From NCBI GenBank assembly GCA_003117195.1, contig BDSI01000064.1, forward strand, positions 124,001-188,000: DNA of 64,000 bases. Reading direction: 5' to 3'. Below are positions 12,789-23,276 of the stretch, piece after piece. How positions within the stretch are numbered: position 1 is the stretch's first letter; each line of letters starts with the position of its first letter. The position numbers and the translations under genes are program-made. The DNA comes from Eudorina sp. 2006-703-Eu-15 (lineage: Eukaryota > Chlorophyta > Chlorophyceae > Chlamydomonadales > Volvocaceae). Under the pieces are notes generated by a model. The model saw only the letters and a list, made by a program, of their open reading frames with translations, had not been told where the DNA came from and made no database searches.

Positions 12789-15700
12789 AACGACAGCGTT
12801 TCCTGGTCCGGAGCGGACAGATCAATCGTCGCCTCTGGCTCAGGCGCCGCCTCTTCAGCCAGCAGCAGCTGCTCAGCCCCTGCGGACATGGCCACGCCAT
12901 CGCTTAGCGGAACCTCCGCAACGCCTGGGACATCATCGGCAGGTGGCTCCCAGTGGGCCTGGCCCGCCGGCACCACCACCGACTCCGCAGCAGCCGCAGC
13001 GGGCGCATCCTCCGTGACCACCATCGCGGCCGCCAACACTCCGCTGCCCTCCTCCGCCGCCGCCTCTGCGGGCTGCGTCGGCGTCGGCGCTGCGTCAGCG
13101 GCAGCCGCATCGTTGGACGGTGCCACCACCACGGCAGCGGCAGCGGCGGCGGCGGGCTCGTCATCAAACCGGAACACCAGCACCGCGCCGCCCTTTTCCT
13201 CCTGCACCACTGGCAGAGGCACCGTCAAGGTCGCTCCGACGACCTCCGTCGCCGCACCCTCTGCCGCCGTCACCGCCGCCTCCGCCTCCGCAAAGGGAAG
13301 CGGCGCCGCGGCCACAACCTCATCCTGCCACTGGCGGTGCTGCTCGTGCAGCTGCTCCAGCAGTTGCCCCTCCACGTCCGGCGTCAGGACCGGCGCCGCG
13401 GCGGCGGCAGCCTGCTCAAAGAGTACGGCCTGTACGACGGCCGACACGGCCTCGTTGCGGGCAGTGTCGGCTTCCGCGTGCTGGCCCTGGGATGGCGGCG
13501 GGGCGGTGGCGAGCAATGCGGCGAGCTCCGGCGGCGCCCAGGACGCCTGGCGGAGCTGTCGCAGCAGTCACAGCAGCAGCAGCACCAGCAGGAGCAAGGC
13601 GGGCGGTCGGCAACAGTTAGCGGTACAACGATGCCGATGTAAAGCAAGAACATCAATTACGGCGTTGCGGTTAATCCGTGGATCATGTGAATGCGGCACT
13701 GGGCGACGTACGCAACTCGGCGCGCGTGACAGCAGCCACCCGGCGATGGCAGGGGGCCGCCTCGGCCGCCCCAACCGTCAGACAACACGTTGCCGCACGC
13801 CCGAGGCAGCCGTACTCCGTACCTGAAGCAGCAGACGGGCGTAGTCCAGCGCCACTTGGAGTACCTGCGGGGTTGACGCCGCAGGGCGAGGGAGGGTGCA
13901 TGAGAGCGCGATGACTCAGGGCCGCACCACATGGGATGGGGATCTAGGGGTAACGGATCGTGCACTTTACTTCTTTCAGCGAGACAAGAAGGGAAAGGGT
14001 TACAGAGTGGGTTGTGTGCGACTGGGTCCAGGTGCGCTGTCTGTGGCTCCCCTGACTGCCGGGACTGCCGGGACTGACGGATTGCATTAGAGCCAACGGC
14101 AGTGTGGGTTGCGGACGGGCGGTTGGGGATGTCTGGGAGGGATCCGCGTCAGGTGTCCCGTCAGCTGGAGGACCCACGACAGTAAGCCGAGCACAGTCCA
14201 GAATCGTGACTCGCTATGTCACTAACACTGCTTCCTTTCCATCCGAACCGTAACCCAAGGCGGTACATGTCGTTCATGTACCACCCAAAAAAAACAATCT
14301 GAATTGCTAATGATTGGTCATGATTGATACTAACTGCTTATCCCATCCATCGTCGTTCTACATTCAGGTCGTACGGCAGACTCCTTCCCTCACCGAACCA
14401 ACCGACCTGCTTGACCGCGACCGGGTCATCGACGCGCCGCGTGAAGTACTCGAGCACCGACGTCTCCCTGACCCGTGGGTCACGCACGGCCGCCAGCTCC
14501 CGCATGTAGTCAAACACGCGGTGGAAGGCGGCCCGGCCCAGCACAGCCTCCATCTCAGCCCACGCGTCCGCAAAGTGCGCCCGCTCGGCCGGAGTCAGCT
14601 CCTGCGAGTGAACAAGTTGCGAAGTGACGAGGAGGGTCACCGATTACGAGGGTCACCAATTTCGTCCTCGATCAGCTTAAAGGCTGCTGAATGGTCACTA
14701 CACAGGTTGCCCCGGCGTTTCGCAGTCCCTCCGGTCGTTGCGCCATCCCCCCTAACCCCATTACGATCCACGGGGCTTTGTTCCGCATACATTGCCCCAT
14801 GCCACCCTGGCTGACCGCCGTCGCCTGGGCCGTACCGCCCTTTCCTGGACCCCGCCCCCGTCTCTCGTGGGTCTCAGGCGCCCACGGATGCTGCCTCAGT
14901 CCCCAAATGCCCCCCGCGCCGCCTCTCTGTACTGCAGTCCGACTTGGTGTCTTGACTAGCCCCGTGCCGGCGAATGTCAGCACTGAATTACTTGCCCAGG
15001 CAACCGGCCTCATCCCCTGTTCCCCGCCATTTATTCATGCATGTTGTACGCCTCGGCGAGAACATCTTTCGGATCCGGCGCACGGTGAATGACTCCACAG
15101 CACGACTGGATGGCAAGAGGTGCCTGTGTGCCGCCCCGGCGAGCGGCTCCTCCTCCCGACCCAAACCCACTTCGCAGCGCCGTGCGCCGAGCAGTGCTCC
15201 GAAACCCCCCAAGACCCGCGGAGCTCCGAAACCTACCCCGGCGAGCAGGTCCGCCTTGAGCTTATCCACCACGGAGAGGTCCATGCCCCGGCCGTTCAGC
15301 GTTGAGAAGATGCGGAACGACGCGCTCTCGTCGCGAGCCACCATCATCACCACGAAGCAGTTCCGGAGCACGTGAAACGTAAAGTCCTGCGTGCGTGGGT
15401 GGGTGGGTTGGTGCGTGCGTGTATGTGTGCGCGAGTGATGGGCCGGCTGAAACTGTGGATGCGCAGGAGACGTTGTACGAGGGTGTACGGATGGTGCCTT
15501 CACACATTTGCAGGGAGTTACGGGGATGCTGGCGGACCGTCATCTAGGGCCCTCGTTAAAAGCGGCGGGCGTCGAAAAAGACTGGGTGACCGGAATCACT
15601 TCAGTGAAGGACACGGTCGACGGTCGACGTCAACAGAGCCCGCCGTACAAGTCGGGGATGCTCTACCTGCAAGTTGAGACCCTCCGCGACCAGCTTTCCC

Positions 15701-18512
15701 AACTGGGCCCGCAGGAACGACGCATTGTCGTACAGTCGCCACCACGTCTCGTTCTCCAGAGGCAGCGCGTCCTCCGGCGGCGGTCCCGCGACACTCGCAG
15801 CGGCGCCAGCGCCGACACCCATCGCGACGCCGTCGTCGCCGGCGCCGTCAGCGGCAGCCGCGGCCGCCGCCGCCGCCAGGCCCGCCAGGTGATACTTGTA
15901 CGGCAGGAACTCATCCAGCACGTTCTGTCGGAAGAATCCGTCATCCGCATCGCGGAGCTGCAAGCGGTACCTGAAGAGGCAAGGATGTACGGCAGTACGG
16001 CAACGCACGAAAGTCGTTCCTCAAAGGCTCAAAACACTCGCCTTCCTTACCGAAGCGGACCTGGCTAAGTGTGTGTAAAGGATAAATGAGCCGCGAGAAG
16101 TGAAGTCGAGAAGCTGCGTGTCTGTGTGTCTGTATGTGTCCGCGCACCACCCCGCACCCACCTGCCGCTGCTCCCCGGCTCCAGGGGGTCCGCCTCCAGG
16201 TAGAGCATCCGGCGGATGCGGCACTCCAGTCCCTCGTTGCCCTGCTGCCGGGCCCAGCTGTGCAGGTAGGCCAGCAGCAGCACCAGACTCGTCAGGCGCT
16301 GCTGGCCGTCGATCAACTGGAGGGCGGCAGGGGTGGGCGAGTGTGTTTAGATAAAAGACCCGTCCGACCCTACCCAAGCACCAATTCACTTATAATGTTC
16401 ACCTGCGAATTTAAAAACACGAAAACAGCAACAAGCGTGTGTATGTGCAAGTGTGTCTGCATGTGCATGTTCGGAAATAGATCCACACGATCACCGGGTT
16501 ACGGTGTGCTGCCCGTCAATTAAGCGGAGGTGAAGGGCGGAGGCGGGACGACGCAGTTTTCGAAACGTGATTCACGCAAAAGGCCCTGTGTGATGTTGAG
16601 GTTAAAGCGCATGAAGGTGTGTATGGAGTCCTGAGCTCCAAGGGTGTGTTGTGATCTTTGTGATGTGTCGGCGGCGACACGGGCCACAGGACCCCCGTAT
16701 TCACGTGGGGAAGGGGAACAGGTTGGCAAAGCGAGCTCCAGGAGGGGCCGTGACGATTCGTTTCAAGCAGATCAGGGCTCGGGTATGCAAGTGGGGCCGG
16801 ACAGGATAGACAGTTGACAAAGCATTGACGGCAACATGCCAAAGAATCACACTGTCGTACCTGGTACGGCATATTGGAACCATCCGCCGCTCGGGTCGCC
16901 ACGACGGCGCCCAAAAAGTATTCCTGTCGCGACTCGTACGCCTTCACAAAGTCCTGTTAGGATCGTAGTGGTCCGGCGTTAAGAAAGGAACGGCAAGAGT
17001 ACGACAAACGAGAATAACAGAAGGCTCTCACATGTGCATATTGTGTGTGTGTGTGTGTGTGTTACACGGTTGGGGGTGCATAACCCCATACCTGTACAAC
17101 TACCCTTACGAGCCGTAGGCCCAAGGGCACGCGGAAGACGCCAACAAGCACGCGCATGACGATGCACTAGCAGGAAAAAGGAGACTACTACCGTCCAAAG
17201 GGAATGACTGAGGTGCGGCGGGCCCACATACATGCGTTCCGAGAGCCTTGCTAACCGAACCGGGTCTCAGGCCACGGCTTCCAGCATGGTAGTGAACTGC
17301 GTCAAAGCCCTCCTCCGCGCGAATAATGTCGTACACAGGGCAATCAATCTAGCAAAACATGGCTTATCATCCTCGACATGACCCTCGACCCCACGTAACA
17401 ACAGACCCGCTGATCCCCAGGGACACGGTGTCTGCCCCATACGCCCACTGTACATGCACGTACACCCGCACTCACGCTCCTTCGCTGCGTGCGACCTCAC
17501 AACCGCACCTGCAGCAGCTCGTAGATCTGCTTGGTGCCCCAGGCGTACGGCCGCTGGTAGGTGGGGATGTCAAACTTGAAGTCCGAAGAGTCAAACAGCT
17601 GAAACAGCGACACCTGAGGGGCGACACATCGCGGCCGCCGTGACGTTCGGATGGGGATGGGGGAGCAGCCACAAACTGGACTAGCGAGCCATGCGATTCA
17701 AATCCGAGGTCACGGGGTAATAAAAGCGTTTCGGTGATATCATAACATCATTCATTAGGGTCGGGACTCGCAGCCGCCGCGACGGTCGATGCGACGTCCG
17801 TTGAACGGATCCGCGCGAAGACGCATATCTCGCAGAGGTACCCCCTATACCCCCTACGAAGGCTCGAGGAGGCCTTGTGATTTGGGTTCGTGGGGCTGTC
17901 GAGGCGGTGCGGGTGCGAGCTGCACATCAGCGCATGGGATGCAAGTGCTTTGCTCCACCCCAAGGAGGGGCCCCGCAGCCACGGCCGATTATGCTCGGGG
18001 CCAGCCCGCAGGGCAGAGGGTTAACGCACCCGCGTAAGCAATTGAATCATCCCCCGCTATTTGGGCTGTTTCTCTAAGCGCATATTTCCCAAACCCGAAC
18101 CCGAAGTGAATGCAGTCCGCGCTATGAGAAGTAGACCCGCTCACACATTCACATGTTTCCCGTATGTGTATTAGTTAGATCTGAAAGTTAGGGGCGCAGC
18201 AGAGGGGGGAGACGGTCGCACCTGTCGCGCCTCCAGGAAGTCGCGCTTGGGCGCGGGTTTCTGGGCGGCAGCGGCCTGCTGCTGTCCCGGCGTTGCAGGC
18301 AGCTCGAGGACCGCAGTCTGCGACGCCGGCAGGGGCTGCGGCGGGGCGTCCTTCTGCTGCTGCACGAACCCATTGAACCAGTCCTTGAAGGCAGAGACGC
18401 CCAGCCGCGGCAGCCGCGCAGGCCGGCCCGCGCGCAACGCGCTGCATTTGCGAAAGCAAACTGGCCGACTCCTGCCGGCACCGGAACGAAGCTCAAGACT
18501 GGAGGCCAACAT
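9579..18512 (-). CDS. DUF262-DUF1524 (GmrSD-like) protein, probably organelle-targeted
   Basis: Thirteen exons, in transcript order: 18512-18222, 17613-17509, 16953-16861, 16316-16162, 15970-15667, 15386-15237, 14601-14407, 13555-12371, 12118-11958, 11628-11560, 11021-10937, 10349-9929, 9616-9579. They total 3252 nt = 1083 aa plus stop, with all phases consistent. Residues 1-50 are Arg/Ser/Ala-rich and look like a plastid or mitochondrial transit peptide. DUF262: FDIPTYQRPYAWG (about 111-123), YFLGAVV, LIDGQQRLTS (164-173), FRIFSTLNGRGMDLS (about 341-355). Exon 8 (about 432-826) is mostly a low-complexity insert with a poly-Gln run, ending in ordered helices. DUF1524: the usual EH-[IV]-LPQ motif reads ERVVPQ (about 922-927), so the His is Arg; LGNLVLL is intact. 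In bacteria such proteins are GmrSD type IV restriction enzymes. NTPase-like parts look intact, nuclease activity doubtful. Confidence 0.88.
11191..11205 (+). repeat. Copy of dispersed element, antisense in a DUF262-gene intron
   Basis: TTCGCGGCTCAGCTT core inside the intron 11022-11559. It is oriented opposite to the host gene, unlike the copy at 16086-16110, which reads in the sense direction of the same gene. Confidence 0.5.
12749..12790 (-). repeat. CAG/CTG run encoding poly-Gln in the DUF262 protein
   Basis: An uninterrupted CTG run on the plus strand (CAG in the transcript) gives about eleven Gln inside exon 8. The surrounding exon is rich in Ala, Glu, Pro and Val and looks disordered. 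Confidence 0.85.
16086..16110 (-). repeat. Copy of dispersed element in a DUF262-gene intron
   Basis: CTTCTCGCGGCTCA reads on the minus strand between exons 4 and 5, sense to the host gene. Confidence 0.55.
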
Positions 18513-19217
18513 AATAGTGCAACTGGAAGATGCTATAATTTGTTGTCAGCAATTGTTGTAAGGTTAGCACTGGGACCGACCAGCTGCACTCCGAAAGGGA
18601 GTCAGTGAATCCCGACGATGAGTTCACGGAGTTCTTGAGACTCCGATGGAAACCAACAACCTTACAGCCTCCACAGAATCATGTCGTCGGTATGAATTTT
18701 GAACAAGCCTCCACTTCCCGCCCATCGCGACGTACGAACAACCACCAAACGAAAGCGCACAAGCTCCAGAAAGCCGATAGATTCGTGGTTTCAATTCGTT
18801 GCGCAATACAAGCTATCGCAACTTCGTTGCAGAATTCGCGCACGCGGTCGGACGGAATTTATCACCGGCTTCAGCTAAACTATTTGGCACTTTAAGAAAT
18901 GGAAAGCACTTTGTGTAAGTGATAATGGGGCGAATATAATCAAATGTATTGGGGCGTTCACTGCGAGACCAAACTCAAACCCAGTTTCTGCCCCATCGAC
19001 CAGTCGGATGCGCAAAGTTTCTTAAATTCGTATACACTAGTTTACATGGCCAGCGCTAAATACCTGCACACAACACACGGCCTGCTTGACGACATTGATT
19101 TCCGTATCGTGGCTCCAATATGCAAAGCGTCTCGCAGTCTGCTGCCCATCATTGTATAGGTTGATAGCACTTGACCACTGTTTGATCATAACATATATTG
19201 CTGAAGAAGCAACAAAC
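18513..19217. other. Divergent promoter region
   Basis: About 700 bp between the start of the DUF262 gene (minus) and the small basic protein gene (plus). It is distinctly more AT-rich than the flanking exons. A 96-codon frame at 18605-18895 has no recognisable domain and is probably chance. Confidence 0.5.
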
Positions 19218-19583
19218 ATGAGTAAGAAGAACAATAAGGGGACAAAACGGAAGCTCCATGATTTCGATATACAACGAGAGAAGGAGGATGCAGAGAAACG
19301 GGCAGCTAAGCTTGCAAAAAAGCAGAAGGCGGGCATCAAGAAGGTTAAGAAGAACAAGACCGTCCGCATCCGGAAGGGAGTCGTCGTCAAGGGCATAAAA
19401 GTAGTGGACGCGGAGTCTAAGGCGAAGGTCAAGTCGGTGCTTGCCAAGGCCGCAAGGGCTAAAGCCAAGGCCAAAATGGACGTCGACGGTGAGGCGGCGC
19501 CCCGTTCAGTTAAACGGGCCAAGAAGGCGGCAGCAAGCGGCACCAAGAAGAGCGGCGACAGCGACATGATGGAGACGCAATAG
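19218..19583 (+). CDS. Small Lys/Ala-rich basic protein, probably nucleolar
   Basis: Intronless 121-aa frame starting MSKKNNKGTKRKLHDF. Residues 1-35 are charged and helical (REKEDAEKRAAKLAKKQ), suggesting a short coiled coil. The centre RIRKGVVVKGIKVVDAESK looks conserved in character. The C-terminus alternates Ala and Lys and ends in an acidic stretch (DSDMMETQ). Lys clusters look like nuclear/nucleolar localisation signals, and such proteins often act in ribosome biogenesis, but no family is claimed. The start is the first ATG after AACAAAC; upstream in-frame sequence is AT-rich and non-coding in character. Codon use (GCC, AAG, GTC) is typical of expressed volvocine genes. It is divergent from the DUF262 gene. 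Confidence 0.75.
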   Translation: MSKKNNKGTKRKLHDFDIQREKEDAEKRAAKLAKKQKAGIKKVKKNKTVRIRKGVVVKGIKVVDAESKAKVKSVLAKAARAKAKAKMDVDGEAAPRSVKRAKKAAASGTKKSGDSDMMETQ

Positions 19584-22500
19584 TTCTAGCAGTGCTGGCG
19601 GTGGCTTTAGAGTTTTGCGCGGGCTGTACCGTCGCATCGCCACCGGCGGAGCCCTCGGCGCGGTCACGGCCGCCCCTTAGCAAGAGTCAAACCGCGCAGT
19701 CACGAGCGGCCGGACGCAAAGGTCGGGATTGCCTCCACTGCCTCCATTGGTTGGTGCCGTCGTCGGGCAGTATGGCTCGTGTGCATCGCCCCCAGCACGG
19801 CTGACGGGGCTGACCAGCGCGTGCGCATGACAGCATGGACGTGCGCTCCACGGACCTGAACAGGCGCAGCCGATGCAGGGCAACCGGTGCAGGACATCGG
19901 ACGTCCGTTGCGCGTGCGGTGACGTCCAGCGCCTGCGTTCCAGGTGCCTCACCCGCACCAAGAGTGCGATCAGCTACCAGCCGATGCAAGCCCGGTGAGC
20001 GCTGCGGGCGGCCGGCCGCCGCGCATCTCTGCCGGCCGGGTGCTCACTTTCTTCCCGCCGCTGAAGCGGGACTGGTGCAGCGCCTTTGGCTCCATGCGCT
20101 CGCTCCATCCCCCCCCCCGCCTTACCGCACGCTCCATTCCCGTGGCTTGGGGGAACGGCTGACGGGTGTGTCAAGTACGTCAATTCCGTGGTTTCCACAC
20201 GGCGAGGTCTGTCCGGGGTCTTGTAGCAGTAGCCTTAGCTGTAGCTGTAGCCGTAGCCGTAGGACGGACTCACTTGATGGGTTTGTTCATTCGCTGTGCA
20301 GCTTGTCATTGGCCGTCTTCACAGCCGGTTCAAACGCCGGGCTCGCCCGCCTGTTCGAGGCACCGACGGACAAGAGACCGCGCCGGTGGATTGTCTGGGC
20401 AGGGCCGTGTGAGGTGTGAGGATGCCCTATGTGCAGTGCACGGGTGCTGTAGGCAGGGGCGGCAGTTGCGGACAGGTAGGGCACGAGACGACCCTGGGCA
20501 GTGATCCGGCCCTCTCGTGTCGAACGGATTAGGCGAGGCGCGTCTATGATCTGGATGCAGTCATGGGGCTGCTGATTAGCTTCAAGGGGCGAACAGGCTG
20601 GGCATCGGCGGCGTGTTGGGGAACGCCCACACGCGCACTCCACTCCTTATGTAGCGCCATTGAAGGGAGGTCCGCGGATTCTTCCGGTGGCTCACGGAGT
20701 TTGAATCGCGGGACTGGATGTGGACACATGAGCTGCGTGCGTGCCAGCGGGACTGGACGCCCGGTGACCCCCGGCGCGCGCAGTGTCGTATCGAATCGGT
20801 TGGCTCGTCATACGACGGTGTGTTTGCGGTTGGCTGACGGTTGGCTGAGGTGGCAACGCGCGTGCGTGTATGCCCCCCGCGCGGGGAAAGGCGCGGTGCC
20901 CTATCCGAGCTATGAAGGTTTTCCCAAGCCATGAGGCCGGGTGGAATCGACCGGCGCCTGACCCATATGGCCATAAGTGACTGCACCGGCCCTGGCTTCC
21001 GTCCCACGGCTACGCGGGGATCTCCGCCGGCACGTGCGTTGGTAGGGGGCCCCGCGGCTCCGCCGGTTGCCGTCCTTGCTTGGGTGTGGAGGAGCGATAG
21101 GGCGGACGCTGGCATGGGTTGGGGGGGGGAGATGGGATAAGGCGTCTGAAGGTGGGGCAAGTCCAAGTGGAGTGTCTGGTGTTCGCAATGCGCTTGGGCT
21201 CCTGTCATGGTGTGTGTGGAGCTGTGGGGGTGTGGAAGACGCCGGTACAGGACAGCTGCAGAGAGGCCCCCTTGCGCAGTCGTTTGTCGCAGCGGAGAGG
21301 GCTGCTTGGCCCGGGTGTTTCGTGATAACGCATGTGCAATCTGCGCAGTGTGCATGTGTTACAAGAGATTATTGTAGGCACATCAATCGCCAGAGCGTTT
21401 TCACCAGGTGCGGCAATCCTGGAAGCCGTCCCCAACAGCAGCCAGATGCGAGATGCGAGATATTCCAACATGGAATTGCTGCAGCGTCGCGGTGTCTGCC
21501 GCCCGCCTGCCGCAAAGCAACAGCCAAACAGATCCCGCCGTGGCCCCCCTGCCGTGGGTTCGAGGCAGCGGAACCCGCGAGGGCACACACACACAGTACG
21601 ACATGTACGAGATTTGGATCCAGACCGTACACGTGGGGTCGGTCACTCGGTCTGTTTTTATTATGGGTCCTGCTCGCACTTGCCCGTTCGTATGGCTTGT
21701 CGCAACAAACATTGCATGCATTCAGCCCCTGCAGCGAACTGTACCAGCCGTACATGCTGTACGATGTACGGTCAGACGAGCACACCCTCCTCACATCACA
21801 GTTCGGTCATCACTGACCATGCGCGTCACACAAACCTTGCAATGCGTCGCGTTTGTACCCTGCTGAACTGCCGAAACGACCCTAAACCCTGTGCCCATCC
21901 TTCGAGTCCATCAGCATGCAGGACGCATGGGTGCAGGCGCGAACCAACACGTCTGTTTATTGTTGGTATCTAACCAACACGTCTGTTTATTGTTGGTATC
22001 TAACCAACACGTCTGTTTATTTTTGGTATCTAACCAACACGTCTGTTTATTGTTGGTATCTAACCAACACGTCTGTTTATTGTTGGTACCCAGTAGTCCG
22101 TGACCCGAACCCCGCACCCAACGCCCAAAACAACACCGCCTCTGCATGGAAGGCTGCGCGACGACTGCGGGATGCGCGCCTCAGCATGTCACGACACACT
22201 GCGTGATTGGCGTGTCGTGTACGACATGTGACCTGCCGTACCGCGCTGCAAAGGCATGCTCGAGATGGGGATTTGGCTGTTCTGCCTCCTGATGTACTCG
22301 TGTCGTCCTGTGGGCTGTACTGCTCCTGCCGTGGTGTTCTCGCGGGAACTGAGACGCCGGGCCGAGATGCTGTGCCGCCGGCCGCCAGAGCCGCCATACT
22401 GCCACCCGCCAGGGCCACCAGTGGCTGTGGCCTGTGTTTGGCACGCGCTGTATCAAGCACGTGCTGTGTCGTGATAAGCAGTTCAGGCCCTGTTCCCTGG

Positions 22501-22918
22501 CCCATGCAGCCGAGCGAGGCACGCCGCGTGCCGACTGCGGAGCCTTCCCGCGCCGTCCGCATTCGTTTGGAGCCGCTCTTGGCCCGCCCGGTGGCATGCC
22601 GGAAACTGACCCAGAGCAACCCACTCCAGCCGATGCTACCCTCCGCTACCATATCCCAACGGGGAGTACCCAACCCCTGTGCCTTCATCCCCCCTGTTTC
22701 ATTGGCCATTGTCACACCCAACGTCCCCTCCTCGCCTTCCATCCACTTCAAGGCGCAGTCGGGCCCCCGGGGTCCTGCCGACCTCCTAGCGGGTTGTGGC
22801 CCCCTAGACCACCTTCCCCGCTCCTCCTCGGTTCACGAAATTTCTCCTCAGCTCCGCCTGTACGGCTTTGGGTGGGGTCTGGCCGTGTCGGGTTTGGTAG
22901 AGCGTATGTGTGTGGATG
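19584..22918. other. Intergenic region with minisatellite
   Basis: No gene is supported on either strand. Several frames of 100-250 codons exist but show only the Arg/Pro/Cys composition expected of GC-rich non-coding DNA. It contains a short hexamer run of GTAGCY type at about 20224-20262 and the 30-bp array at 21942-22091. Confidence 0.5.
21942..22091. repeat. 30-bp minisatellite, five units, each a hairpin
   Basis: Five tandem units begin AACCAACACGTCTG. Each unit has ACCAACA near its start and TGTTGGT near its end, so every copy can fold into a 7-bp stem with an 11-nt loop. One unit differs by a G to T change, and the last unit varies at its end. All frames stay open because 30 is divisible by three. 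Confidence 0.95.
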
Positions 22919-22923
22919 TTACA
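22919..22923 (-). terminator. TGTAA polyadenylation signal of the Vps62-like gene
   Basis: TTACA on the plus strand, TGTAA in the transcript. It is about 355 nt after the stop codon and just beyond the (GGGGT)n tract, so the tract would lie inside the mature 3' UTR. Confidence 0.55.
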
Positions 22924-22949
22924 GTGTGTGTTACCCCTTGTTCTGTGGA

Positions 22950-23252
22950 CCACCCCACCCCACCCACCCCACCCCACCCCACCCCACCCCACCCCACCCC
23001 ACCCCACCCCACCCCACCCCACCCCACCCCACCCCACCCCACCCCACCCCACCCCACCCCACCCCACCCCACCCCACCCCACCCCACCCACCCCACCCCA
23101 CCCCACCCCACCCCACCCCACCCCACCCCACCCCACCCCACCCCACCCCACCCCACCCCACCCCACCCCACCCCACCCCACCCCACCCCACCCACCCCAC
23201 CCCACCCCACCCCACCCCACCCACCCCACCCCACCCCACCCCACCCCACCCC
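22950..23252. repeat. (CCCCA)n pentanucleotide array, (GGGGT)n in the overlapping transcript
   Basis: About 300 bp of period-5 ACCCC repeats with a few one-base-shorter units. It begins 25 nt past the stop codon of the minus-strand gene. The minus strand reads GGGGT repeatedly and is a strong quadruplex former. Apparent His-Pro-Thr or Gly-Trp-Val frames through it are artefacts. Confidence 0.95.
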
Positions 23253-23276
23253 GCCGCCTCTCAACTCCTCACGGCC

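Noticed and set aside
12648..13826. 392-codon plus-strand Ser/Cys/Ala frame
   Set aside because: Shadow of exon 8 of the DUF262 gene, whose minus-strand reading connects in phase to conserved motifs on both sides.
17680..17710. tRNA-like B box (GATTCAAATCC)
   Set aside because: No A box at the right distance and no cloverleaf could be drawn.
20582..21355. 257-codon minus-strand frame
   Set aside because: Random-looking Pro/Arg/Ser composition and no partner exons.
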